Origin: JACVRN01 sp035276685
GTDB lineage: Bacteria; Acidobacteriota; Blastocatellia; Pyrinomonadales; Pyrinomonadaceae
NCBI GenBank assembly: GCA_035276685.1
Contig: DATELK010000221.1
Span: forward strand, 19,533-83,532
Direction of reading: 5' to 3'
Length of the DNA: 64,000 bases
The notes beneath the pieces are model-generated. The model was not told the origin of the DNA. It searched no databases and saw only the letters and a list, made by a program, of their open reading frames with translations. Position numbers and translations under genes: made by a program. Of the stretch, positions 44,799 to 52,874 are shown one piece after another. How positions within the stretch are numbered: position 1 is the first letter of the stretch; the number at the start of each line of letters is the position of its first letter.

Positions 44799-45656
44799 AT
44801 GATGAAGCTCTCTTTGTTAGCGCTTGCATTGGCTCTGCTCTTTACTTCAAGCGCGTCGGTGAAGGCGCAGAACGTGGCCGCGAGTGCCGCCAATGCTCAG
44901 GCAGACTTTGTCTCTACGCGCGAGATGGAGCGCATTAACTGGATGGAGTTTCGTGAAGTCGTGCCCGGACGCATACAGACCGTGCTGCTTCCGACGGGCA
45001 CGCTTGAGCCGCACGGCGTCATCAACAACGGCGCGGACAACACAGCGCCGATGGCCATAGCCCAGCGCATTGCCCGCCGCGTGAACGCCATGATAGCGCC
45101 GACCGTTCCCTACGGCATGACCGGAAGCATGGAGGCATATCCCGGCGCTTTTCAGATAACAGAGGCAGCCTACAGACCATTTATCAAGCAGGTGTTGGAG
45201 GGGCTCGCCAAGAACGGCTTTCGCAACATCATCATCCTCAACGGTCACGGCGGGCCGCAGACTGCCGTGCTTAACTCTGTCGCGGCTGAAGTCTCTGCGG
45301 AGCGAAAAGTCCGCACGCTCGTCATCAACTGGTGGTCGTTCGCTTCGGACGTGACCAAGCAGGTCTTCGGAGAAGACGGCGGCCACGCGGGCCTCAACGA
45401 GACGGCATTCATACAGGCCGTAGACCCTAGCCTCGTGCAGCAGAAGCGCTATAAGGAAGACCTTGCCACGGCTTACCCAGCGCCCGGCACTTGGTCAGCC
45501 GCTCCCTTTCCGTCTTCAATAGGCCTGTACCAGCCGGGGCAGGGCTATCCGAACTTCGACCAGAAGAAGGCAAGGGAGTATTTCGAGAAGGTGACGGACA
45601 AGGTGGCCGGGCTCATCAGCGAAGTCGTCAGAAAGTGGGACATGGCGGGGCTATGA
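44799..45656 (+). CDS. Secreted creatininase-family amidohydrolase
   Basis: The protein has 285 residues from ATG 44799, chosen because TAAGGAG lies 7 nt ahead; an ATG at 44781 overlaps that site. A signal peptide ends near SVKAQ. Metal-binding motifs of the creatininase/MftE family are present: LPTGTLEPHG, NNGADNTAP, IILNGHGGPQ and GGHAGLNETA. Known members cleave cyclic amides or peptides with Zn or Mn. An exported form is frequent in soil bacteria and its substrate is unknown. It is 46 bp after the S46 peptidase and overlaps the next gene by ATGA. Confidence 0.88.
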   Translation: MMKLSLLALALALLFTSSASVKAQNVAASAANAQADFVSTREMERINWMEFREVVPGRIQTVLLPTGTLEPHGVINNGADNTAPMAIAQRIARRVNAMIAPTVPYGMTGSMEAYPGAFQITEAAYRPFIKQVLEGLAKNGFRNIIILNGHGGPQTAVLNSVAAEVSAERKVRTLVINWWSFASDVTKQVFGEDGGHAGLNETAFIQAVDPSLVQQKRYKEDLATAYPAPGTWSAAPFPSSIGLYQPGQGYPNFDQKKAREYFEKVTDKVAGLISEVVRKWDMAGL

Positions 45657-46765
45657 GCTTCAGGATTCACATAAGAATCATCGCTCTAGCGCTGTTCGCT
45701 TTGATGACGGCGGGCGTGAGTCAGGCTCAGTGGGCTCAGCAGGTGAGCGGCACAGGGGTCAGGTTAAGAGGCGTGAGTGCCGTCAACAACATGGTCGCGT
45801 GGGCGAGCGGCGATAAGGGAACTTACGCGCGGACTACGGACGGAGGGAAGACGTGGGTCGCGGGCACGGTGCCGGGCGCGGCCGAGCTTGATTTCCGGGA
45901 CGTTGACGCCTTCAGCGCGGACACCGCTTACCTGCTCTCTATAGGCGAAGGCGAGAAGTCCAGAATCTATAAGACTACGGACGGGGGCAAGACCTGGGCG
46001 CTACAGTTCAAGAGCGCGAGGCCGGAAGCCTTCTTTGACTCTATGGCCTTCTGGGACAGCGAGCATGGCATAGCTGTCAGCGACCCCGTGGGCGGGCGCT
46101 TTCTAATCATCACGACTTCCGACGGCGGTCGCAACTGGCGCGAGATGCCCGGCGAGGGAATGCCTGCGGCCCTTGAGGGCGAGGGAGCCTTCGCGGCGAG
46201 CGGCACATGCATAGCGGTTGAAGGTAAACAAAATGTCTGGTTCGGCACGGGCGGCCCGGGCGGCGCTCGCATCTTTCGCTCAAGCGACGGAGGGCGAACG
46301 TGGGCCGTCGTGAAGTCGCCTATTCCCGGCGGCAAGTCCGCAGGAGTCTTCTCGCTGACGTTCTGGAACGCTAGAGCGGGCGTGGCCGTCGGCGGCGATT
46401 ACACGAAGGAGCGCGAGGCCAAGGATAACGTTGCCGTAACGAATGACGGCGGCAGGACGTGGACGCTCATCAAGGGCAAAGGGCCGGGAGGCTACAGGTC
46501 TTGTGTGGCTTTCCTGTCGGGCCCGAAGAATCCCATGCTCATCACTGTCGGCCCTTCCGGCTCGGAATACTCTACGGACGGAGGGCAGAGCTGGACGAGC
46601 ATAGGCACGGAAGGCTTCCACTCCGCGAGCTTCGCTTCACTCTACGGTTGGGCGGTCGGTGAAACTGGCCGCGTCGCACACTACTCTATCCTCCCTCGCT
46701 CTCTAAAAAACAGGAATAGCGGAAGGGCCAGCGAGACTCCCACCAGCAGGTTGCAGAGGATGTAG
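45653..46765 (+). CDS. Secreted Asp-box (YCF48-like) beta-propeller protein
   Basis: The protein has 370 residues; the ATG at 45653 overlaps the creatininase stop (ATGA) and gives a signal peptide (LALFALMTAGVSQAQ). Six Asp-box turns of the form S/T-x-D-G-G-x-x-W are visible (TTDGGKTWV, TTDGGKTWA, TSDGGRNWR, SSDGGRTWA, TNDGGRTWT, STDGGQSWT), so the fold is a six- or seven-bladed propeller of the sialidase/HCF136 type. No sialidase arginine triad is evident, and a binding or assembly role is more likely. The last 28 codons run across the 3' end of the convergent DUF2834 gene. Confidence 0.87.
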   Translation: MSFRIHIRIIALALFALMTAGVSQAQWAQQVSGTGVRLRGVSAVNNMVAWASGDKGTYARTTDGGKTWVAGTVPGAAELDFRDVDAFSADTAYLLSIGEGEKSRIYKTTDGGKTWALQFKSARPEAFFDSMAFWDSEHGIAVSDPVGGRFLIITTSDGGRNWREMPGEGMPAALEGEGAFAASGTCIAVEGKQNVWFGTGGPGGARIFRSSDGGRTWAVVKSPIPGGKSAGVFSLTFWNARAGVAVGGDYTKEREAKDNVAVTNDGGRTWTLIKGKGPGGYRSCVAFLSGPKNPMLITVGPSGSEYSTDGGQSWTSIGTEGFHSASFASLYGWAVGETGRVAHYSILPRSLKNRNSGRASETPTSRLQRM

Positions 46766-46992
46766 AGCCACAGGTTTTTCATCCCCAGTCTTCTGCCTTC
46801 GGAGAAGACGAAGAGCCACAACACCACGCTTGACACTATGACATCTAGCCCGAAGAAGGCGGAGGCATGCGTCTGGAAAAGCTGCCTGAAGAGGAGCGGT
46901 ATGTCGAAGCCGTAAGTCATGAGAAACGGCGCTAGCTGAGAGAGCGGAAGCGCCGCGCCCAAGAGAGCAAGAACCAGGTAGAGCCATTTCAT
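46681..46992 (-). CDS. Small membrane protein, DUF2834
   Basis: The protein has 103 residues from ATG 46992, with AGGTTTGTT and a GGAGG upstream; the frame extends to 47253 but only as unlikely Arg-rich sequence. Three predicted membrane helices: LYLVLALLGAALPLSQLAPF, FFGLDVIVSSVVLWLFVF and LWLYILCNLLVGVSLALPLF, with a basic loop EGRRLGMKN. DUF2834 has no known function. It overlaps the 3' end of the Asp-box gene by 85 bp in convergent orientation. Confidence 0.85.
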   Translation of the reverse strand: MKWLYLVLALLGAALPLSQLAPFLMTYGFDIPLLFRQLFQTHASAFFGLDVIVSSVVLWLFVFSEGRRLGMKNLWLYILCNLLVGVSLALPLFLFFRERGRIE

Positions 46993-47021
46993 AACAAACC
47001 TCCAAAGCGCGAGCCCTGCTC

Positions 47022-48902
47022 TCACTCGCCGCCGCTCAAAGAGTGCGCGACGAGCCGGTTGTCCTTGACCGTGTAGAGCAGGCTCATCGTCTCGTCCGAG
47101 ATAAAACGCTCGTCCGGGTCGCTCAACGGGATGCGCCTTTCCGTGCGCCCCGTGTTGATGTTGACTCCGGCAAGGCCACGGCCCGCGCCCTTCAAGTCCG
47201 TGTAGAAGTAGAGCCACTGGCCGCGCAGTGCAGCCAGCCTGCGGCGATGCCACAGAAAGCGCGACAGCTTCTCAAGCTGCGCGGCCGGGTCAAGTTTGTC
47301 CAAGAGCCGCTCTTCTACGTCGGACACGTTGGGTCGCGGCAGGTTAAAACGCGGCGCTTGCGCTTGAGATGTGGAAACGGAGCGCAGGCGCGAGAGCGTG
47401 CCGTAAGCAGAGAGGCGGTCTCGCACGTACTCGCGCGAGTAGTTGGCCGCGAGCGCCGTCAGGTTCGGGCTAGTAGCATGCGCCACGAGCCCTGACCAGC
47501 GTATGCTGGCAAGAGAGGTGGCAAGTCGCACGCCCCTGTACGCGGTCATGGCCGCGCCTCCGTAGCGAAAATATAGAGAGGCTGCGCGTGCGGCAATCGC
47601 GGCCACGGTTCTTAAGATTCCACGCCCCGGCGCGGTGTGTCGCTCGCGCCAGCTCTCTCTCCCGTCCGCGAGCATGAAGGCCGCCACCTCGTTCTGTCCT
47701 CCTACGACTGCTTCACCGCGCTCGTTTAAGAGCACGAAGGCCGCTCGCTCTATGCCGTGCGAGACCTTCATGCGACGCTTGCCCGTCTCGGCGTCTATGA
47801 AGATGAGGTCGTCGCGGTCTGCCACTATGATGGTCTGGGCTTCGGGGACGACCATGTTCGTGATTCCCTTATCCGCGCCCTTGTAGCGCCAGAGCACCTT
47901 GCCGTTTGTAGAGTCAATCGCGCTTATCCCGTAGGGCCCGCGCTCTTCCACCTCGCCGTCTTCCAGCCTTGCGAAGCGCCCGCCCGTTCTGACAAAGAGG
48001 CGGTCGCGCCCCATCATCATCTGCGGCGTGAGGCCCAAGTCCTTCGCCTCCCATTTCTCCTCGCCGCTTACGCGAGAGATGGCGCGCACGCGGCCACGCC
48101 CCGATACGTAGACGTGGCCTTCGTCCGCCACGGCGTCTGCCTCCGTCAGCGCCAGCCCCTCTTCGTTGACGCGAAACTTCTCGCGCCGCCGCTCGCTCCC
48201 CGTCTGCGCGTCCAGAGAGGTCAGCCCCTCGTAGAAGAGATAAAGGCGACCGTCCATGAAAGCGGGCGGGTGATAGTTGTCCAAGGTGTAAGGCACGTCC
48301 TTGTCTTCGTCCTCGCTCCATAGAGCGGGCATCATCTCTACCTCGCCTTCAAGCTCACGCCGCCAGAGCTCTCTGCCCGTAGCAAGGTTAAAGACGTGCA
48401 CTTCCGGGCGTCGCTTGAAGCCAGAGCGAGCGCGACCCTTCGCGTCTCTGACAAGCACGACCGCCACCAGATTCGAGTCGGGGTCGAAGGTCATCTGCAT
48501 GACGCCGCCTTTAACCTTGTCCGAGCGCCAGACGGCATCGCCCGTCATTAAATCCACTGCCTCAAGACGAGTCTTATCACCGCGCTCAAGGCTCAGGAGC
48601 AGTATGTCCGTGCCCGGAACCGCAGCCACGTCCGTCTCGTCAACGCGCGTGTCCTTGCGCCGCCACAAGACCTCTCCCGTCTCTGCGTCCACAGAGTAGA
48701 GAGACTTCTCCGTGCCTACGACGAGCACCCCAAGCTCCGTCGTCTGGTAGAACCTAACCTTCCCGTCCAGCTTCGCAGACCAGCGAGGCGCGGCAAGCGA
48801 CGTGTGCGCGCACACCGAGCAGAAGAGCAGCGCGAGCGCGAATGACAGAAGCGACCGCTTTGAAAGTTTACCGCTTGACGTTATGTTATGAGCTGAAAGC
48901 AT
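47022..48902 (-). CDS. PQQ-type (quinoprotein-like) beta-propeller protein
   Basis: From ATG 48902, which follows AGAGGGG, the protein has 626 residues; a start at 48944 is possible. Signal peptide SFALALLFCSVCAHTSLAA. Tryptophan-docking-like repeats run through the N-terminal 430 residues (GEVLWRRK, GDAVWRSD, GRELWRREL, GEEKWEAK, GKVLWRYK), as in BamB and PQQ dehydrogenase propellers. A Cys-Cys PQQ site is not seen, so cofactor binding is doubtful. The last 170 residues (LEKLSRFLWHRRRLAAL, then NINTGRTERRIPL) add a helical hairpin and one more blade. The role is unknown. It is divergent from zapA. Confidence 0.82.
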   Translation of the reverse strand: MLSAHNITSSGKLSKRSLLSFALALLFCSVCAHTSLAAPRWSAKLDGKVRFYQTTELGVLVVGTEKSLYSVDAETGEVLWRRKDTRVDETDVAAVPGTDILLLSLERGDKTRLEAVDLMTGDAVWRSDKVKGGVMQMTFDPDSNLVAVVLVRDAKGRARSGFKRRPEVHVFNLATGRELWRRELEGEVEMMPALWSEDEDKDVPYTLDNYHPPAFMDGRLYLFYEGLTSLDAQTGSERRREKFRVNEEGLALTEADAVADEGHVYVSGRGRVRAISRVSGEEKWEAKDLGLTPQMMMGRDRLFVRTGGRFARLEDGEVEERGPYGISAIDSTNGKVLWRYKGADKGITNMVVPEAQTIIVADRDDLIFIDAETGKRRMKVSHGIERAAFVLLNERGEAVVGGQNEVAAFMLADGRESWRERHTAPGRGILRTVAAIAARAASLYFRYGGAAMTAYRGVRLATSLASIRWSGLVAHATSPNLTALAANYSREYVRDRLSAYGTLSRLRSVSTSQAQAPRFNLPRPNVSDVEERLLDKLDPAAQLEKLSRFLWHRRRLAALRGQWLYFYTDLKGAGRGLAGVNINTGRTERRIPLSDPDERFISDETMSLLYTVKDNRLVAHSLSGGE

Positions 48903-48968
48903 TGCTATATTATTCCCCTCTGGTTTGATATTACTCGCGCCCATATTTCAAAGGCAAAAGGTAAAGGG

Positions 48969-49454
48969 ATGGAGAACAAAGATTCAGGCGACGACGCGGC
49001 CCACACGGTCAGAGTAAATATCTTCGACCAAATCTACAGCCTGCGCTCCCCTAAGGGCGAAGAGCACATCAGGCGCATTGCCGAAGTAGTGGACGAGCGC
49101 ATGCGTCAAATCTCCGCCCACACCACCACCTTCGAGCTGTCGCGCATAGCCGTGCTCGCAGCCCTCAACATCGCGGACGAGCTTCAGGACTTGAAGGCTC
49201 AAAGCGAAGAGAAAGCCGCCGCGCCCACGTCTCCTGTCGATGAAAGCGAGAGAGAGGAAGCATTGCCGGAGAGCGCCGCCGCCGGGAGCGACGAGACGGG
49301 CAAAGCGCAGACGTGGTTTGAAGCCATCTTCGACGCGGAAGTGCCCGTCAAGGAGAGAAGCGAACGCCTCAGCAGCCAAATCTCCAACAGGCTACAAAAG
49401 ACGGATTCAAACAGGGATGGACAGGATAGACAGGATAAAGAAAAAGAAGAATAA
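48969..49454 (+). CDS. zapA: ZapA-like cell division protein with repeat-encoded tail
   Basis: The protein has 161 residues. Residues about 12-85 (VRVNIFDQIYSLRSPKGEEH, RRIAEVVDERMRQIS, ELSRIAVLAALNIADELQDL) match ZapA, which bundles FtsZ filaments at the division site as a tetramer with a coiled-coil stalk. The C-terminal half is acidic and low in complexity. The final 15 residues (SNRDGQDRQDKEKEE) are encoded by family 1 repeat copy C, so the original stop has been replaced by repeat sequence. ZapA proteins are usually about 100 residues, and the extra tail is probably dispensable. Confidence 0.88.
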   Translation: MENKDSGDDAAHTVRVNIFDQIYSLRSPKGEEHIRRIAEVVDERMRQISAHTTTFELSRIAVLAALNIADELQDLKAQSEEKAAAPTSPVDESEREEALPESAAAGSDETGKAQTWFEAIFDAEVPVKERSERLSSQISNRLQKTDSNRDGQDRQDKEKEE

Positions 49455-49499
49455 ATGCTTTCTCTTTCTTATCCTGTCTATCCTGTCTATCCCTGTTAA
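49410..49499. repeat. Dispersed palindromic repeat, family 1, copy C
   Basis: Left arm GATTCAAACAGGGATGG with two ACAGGAT units, right arm ending CTATCCCTGTTAAT. It supplies the last codons and stop of zapA on one strand, and the TAA stop of the convergent YcaQ-like gene (49496) on the other. Confidence 0.92.
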
Positions 49500-50710
49500 T
49501 TTCTTACGGCTTTTTGAAGACGCGAGGCCGCGCCGGGCGGGTCTGACCGCGTTATGATTACTTCCGGAGTCTTGTGCCAGCGAGCGCATTCGTAGATGGC
49601 TCCGGCTACGTCGTCAATCAATTCGGCACTGACTTTCACTTGCGGCTCAAGGTGCAGCGACTTGATTTCAAAGACCCCTTCTTTGCGGTGCGCCTTCGCG
49701 TCCAGCCTGCCGACGAGCGAGCCGCGCCTGAGAATGGGAAGAGTAAAGTAGCCGTAGCGCCGCTTGGGCTCAGGTGTGTAGCACTCAAGCCTGTAATCGA
49801 AATTGAACATGAAGCGCGCCCGCGCCCTGTCCCACACCACAGGGTCAAACGGCGAGAGAAGCGTCGTGTGCTTCATCTCAAGCTTTCGCGCCTCGGCAAG
49901 CTTTAGCAGCCTCAGGTTGTCAGGGTGAACAAGCCCCGGCTCGTCCCAACCTTCCACCTCCACGCGAAGCAGCGCGCCTTCTTCAGTCAAATCGCGCACG
50001 GCAGAAAGCGTCTCTTTCATGCTCGTGCGAAAGTAGTCCGCGACCCAGCGAGGCTTTGCTATGCCAAGTGCGCGCACGGCCTTTAAGGCAAGCTCTCGCC
50101 GCGCCTCTTCTTCGGAAGGAAGAAGTGAATCGTCCCAGGTGGGCAGCACACGCTCTCTCAAATCATAAACCCGCTGGAAATTCCTGCGGCGCGCAATCAT
50201 CAGCTCTCCTGCGGTAAAGAGCATCTCAAGCGCCCGTTTTTCCGTCTTCCATTCCCACCAGCCGCCAGCCTTGCCGTCCGTGCGCTCAAAGTCTGCGGCG
50301 CGCACCGCCCCGCGCTCCCTTATAAACCGCTTGAGCGTGTCAATCTCTTTCCTGTGAGACCTGACCCACGAGGCGGAATATTTCCAGCCCATCTCCTCCG
50401 CCCCAAGCATACGGCGGCGATAGAGCGCGAAGTCTTCCACCGGCAGAAAGCATGCCTCGTGCGACCAGTACTCGAAGATGGCTCCTTCTTCCAGCAGCTC
50501 TTCGAGCCATCGCGGCTCGTACTCGCCGAGCCTGCTCCACAGCACGAGGTAGGGGCTGCGCGCGACTACGTGTATGGTGTCAATCTGTAGCGCGCCCATG
50601 TGGCGAATCACGTTGAGCACGTCTCGCTTGGCGGCCTTCTTCCTCGCGCGCGGGATGATGCCCTGCGCCGCTAGCAGGAGCTCGTTTGCGCCTCTTACGT
50701 CCAGCTTCAT
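49496..50710 (-). CDS. YcaQ/AlkX-like winged-helix DNA glycosylase
   Basis: From ATG 50710 the protein has 404 residues; a start at 50746 adds an unlikely segment. It belongs to the HTH_42 family, three winged-helix units used by bacterial interstrand-crosslink glycosylases. The motif ALQIDTI gives the Gln42-x-Asp44 pair expected in the YcaQ (AlkX) branch. LSPFDPVVWDRARARFMFNF and LVGRLDAKAHRKEG are strongly conserved family blocks. It should unhook alkylated bases or crosslinks in DNA. It stands alone, convergent with zapA, with its stop codon donated by a family 1 repeat. Confidence 0.9.
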   Translation of the reverse strand: MKLDVRGANELLLAAQGIIPRARKKAAKRDVLNVIRHMGALQIDTIHVVARSPYLVLWSRLGEYEPRWLEELLEEGAIFEYWSHEACFLPVEDFALYRRRMLGAEEMGWKYSASWVRSHRKEIDTLKRFIRERGAVRAADFERTDGKAGGWWEWKTEKRALEMLFTAGELMIARRRNFQRVYDLRERVLPTWDDSLLPSEEEARRELALKAVRALGIAKPRWVADYFRTSMKETLSAVRDLTEEGALLRVEVEGWDEPGLVHPDNLRLLKLAEARKLEMKHTTLLSPFDPVVWDRARARFMFNFDYRLECYTPEPKRRYGYFTLPILRRGSLVGRLDAKAHRKEGVFEIKSLHLEPQVKVSAELIDDVAGAIYECARWHKTPEVIITRSDPPGAASRLQKAVRN

Positions 50711-50805
50711 CAGCATAAGATAAAGGCAACGGGCCACGGCTGCCAAGACGGTGTTAGAATTACTCGCAGAGCTTGATGAAATTTCCCGTCTGTGAGTAGA
50801 GTGTG

Positions 50806-51732
50806 ATGATGAAAGTTCCCCTGTTGATAAGCTTCTCCATCTTGTGCGCGCTTCTGCCCCTGTCCGTCTTCGCGCAGGGCGAACAGAAGCCTCCGGCCGG
50901 TTTCCGCGTCTACGATTCTTCGGGCAAGGTTGTGACGCTGGATGAGGTAGTCGCCGCCATGAGCACTGCTGAAGTAGTCTTCATAGGCGAGACGCACAAC
51001 GATGCTGTGGCCCATCGTGTTGAGCTGCAACTCGTCGAAGCGGCTACTGCTCGTTACGGGGCGCAAGCGTCTTCTGCGCGGCGAGAGGTCACGCTCTCTC
51101 TTGAGATGTTCGAGCGCGACGTGCAGACGACTCTTGACGAGTATCTCGGCAGCCTGATTCTTGAGAAACAACTCCTCTCCGACAGCCGCCCGTGGAACAA
51201 TTACCAGACAGACTACCGCCCGTTGATAGAGTTTGCCCGCGCGAACAGTCTCCCCGTGATTGCCGCCAACGTGCCTACGCGCTATGCCAACAGGGTCTCG
51301 CGCATGGGGCGAGGGGCGCTCGCGGCTCTTTCGCCTCAGGCGAAAGCCTGGATATCGCCTCTGCCTTACGGCGAAGCGTCTGCCGCCTACGCCGCGAAGT
51401 TCAACCGCGCGATGGAGGGCATGGGCGGCGGCCACGGCGTCAAGCAGAATTTTCTGGACGCGCAGGTCTTGAGAGACGCAACCATGGCCTATGCCATCTC
51501 GCAGGCGCTGTCTCTGAGGCCGAAAGCGCTGGTGCTGCACGTCACGGGACTCTTCCACGTAGAGGGGCGCATGGGCATCCCCGAGCAGTTGGAAAAGTAC
51601 AGGCCGCGCACGCGCTCGCTCGTCATCACGCTGGTTCCGGAGAGGGACGCTCCGCGCCTCGACCCCGAAAATCTGAAGAAAGCCGGAGACTTCGTCATAG
51701 TCACAGGAGTCTCCACGGCCTTGATTCAGTGA
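50806..51732 (+). CDS. ChaN-like secreted haem-uptake-family protein
   Basis: The protein has 308 residues; GTG, ATG and ATG stand in a row at 50803-50811 and any could start. Signal peptide ISFSILCALLPLSVFAQ. Family motifs are VVFIGETHNDAVAHRVELQL near the N-terminus, VTLSLEMFERDVQ, SLPVIAANVPTRYANRVSR and ALVLHVTGLFHVEGRMG. ChaN and related Tiki-superfamily proteins bind haem or act as metal-dependent peptidases; the GETH motif supplies ligands. Here it lacks a lipobox and is probably periplasmic. No other haem-uptake gene is adjacent. Confidence 0.85.
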   Translation: MMKVPLLISFSILCALLPLSVFAQGEQKPPAGFRVYDSSGKVVTLDEVVAAMSTAEVVFIGETHNDAVAHRVELQLVEAATARYGAQASSARREVTLSLEMFERDVQTTLDEYLGSLILEKQLLSDSRPWNNYQTDYRPLIEFARANSLPVIAANVPTRYANRVSRMGRGALAALSPQAKAWISPLPYGEASAAYAAKFNRAMEGMGGGHGVKQNFLDAQVLRDATMAYAISQALSLRPKALVLHVTGLFHVEGRMGIPEQLEKYRPRTRSLVITLVPERDAPRLDPENLKKAGDFVIVTGVSTALIQ

Positions 51733-51873
51733 TTAAATCGTTAGCTTTCAAACGTTTAAGCCTGCCGCCTCTCAAACCTCAAGAATTTCTCAAGTCCAAG
51801 TCCTTAAGATTCCAACCAGTTTCGGCCCGGAAAGGGGCAATCGGAGCGGTAGGAGATACGGGACTTCTGAACA

Positions 51874-52647
51874 ATGCAACTAATCCTCGACAAAATTACT
51901 GCCCCCTGTGAGACGCCTGTCGTCACGCGCACTCGTCTGCTCAAAGTTCTGGACGAGAGCCTGACGAGCTGCACCTCGACGGTCATCAACGGGCGCGCGG
52001 GCACGGGTAAGACACGGCTGGCGACGGATTTCGCGCGCCGCTCTGGCCGGAGGGTCGCGTGGTACAAGGTGGATGCTGCGGACAGCAGCCTGCGCATCTT
52101 CTTTCAATATTTAGTGGAGAGCGTCAGGCGTCAGCGCCCGGACTTCGGGCACGAGGCGCTCTCCCGCCTTCTTGATGAAACGAGCACGATTGAGGACGTG
52201 CCGCTTCTGGCGGAAGCTTTCGTCTACGAGCTGCTTGAGTCCACCGGAGAGCCGCTGCTGATAGTCATAGACGACCTTCACCTGGTCTATGACGCCGAAT
52301 GGGTGGTGCCGTTTTTCCGAAGGCTGCTGCCGCTTCTGCCCATGGACGCGCACGTGCTGATAACAGGCCGGAGTCTGCCGCCCGCCCCTCTCTGGCGCAT
52401 GCGCTCCAAGCAGATGCTCTGCGTGGTGGAAGAGGCCATGCTGGCCTTCACCGAAGAAGAGACCAAGAGGTTATTCGACATCTACGGGCTGTCGGAGAGG
52501 GAAGTCAAAGCGGCGCTCGAAGAGACGCACGGTCGCGCTGCCGTGCTCGATGCGCTCGCTCGTCTAAAGTCCGCCTCCGACAGGGTCGCGGAATCAATCG
52601 CCGCCATCAAGCGGCAACGCCGCCTTTCGCCAGCCTTCGGCTCGTAA
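51874..52647 (+). CDS. Stand-alone STAND-type ATPase domain
   Basis: The protein has 257 residues and no signal. Walker A INGRAGTGKTR (about 39-48), Walker B LLIVIDDLHLVYD and a sensor-like HVLITGRSLP follow the pattern of MalT-type STAND ATPases. It aligns by eye with the N-terminal 300 residues of the large regulator at 52875 (GRAGTGKTRLATDFARRSGR against ANAGSGKTTLVADFVRSGQ), but stops right after the ATPase and helical part, without TPR or DNA-binding domains. Its stop is 4 bp before a family 2 repeat, so it may be a truncated paralog. It could still compete with or modulate its neighbour. Confidence 0.75.
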   Translation: MQLILDKITAPCETPVVTRTRLLKVLDESLTSCTSTVINGRAGTGKTRLATDFARRSGRRVAWYKVDAADSSLRIFFQYLVESVRRQRPDFGHEALSRLLDETSTIEDVPLLAEAFVYELLESTGEPLLIVIDDLHLVYDAEWVVPFFRRLLPLLPMDAHVLITGRSLPPAPLWRMRSKQMLCVVEEAMLAFTEEETKRLFDIYGLSEREVKAALEETHGRAAVLDALARLKSASDRVAESIAAIKRQRRLSPAFGS

Positions 52648-52650
52648 ACA

Positions 52651-52746
52651 CAGGTCAGTACCGCCTGCGGTAGCGGGCGGGTCTATGGTTAAGGCATTAC
52701 TCGGACACGGTATAACCCGCCCGGCTTACGCAGGCGGTACTGACCT
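52651..52746. repeat. Dispersed palindromic repeat, family 2, copy 2
   Basis: Left arm from 52651 (CAGGTCAGTACCGCCTGCGG) and right arm to 52746 (CGCAGGCGGTACTGACCT) around a loop of about 32 nt. The right arm differs in the core (GGCTTACGC for GCTACCGC). It fills the gap between the two STAND-type genes; nothing else is seen in 52648-52874 apart from a possible GTG start at 52770. Confidence 0.92.
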
Positions 52747-52874
52747 TTCTTTCTGGAAACTATTTTGCTGTGATAAGCTCGACGGGTCTTCAAGAGTCAG
52801 TCAACAACAGGCCGGGCGGCGTGGGCCGAGCCGCAGAGCTTGAGCCTCAAGCTGGCCCGCCGACTACGCTCTTT

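Noticed and set aside
46993..47253. N-terminal extension of the DUF2834 frame
   Set aside because: The extension overlaps the PQQ-propeller gene and is Arg/His-rich; a ribosome-binding site precedes the ATG at 46992.
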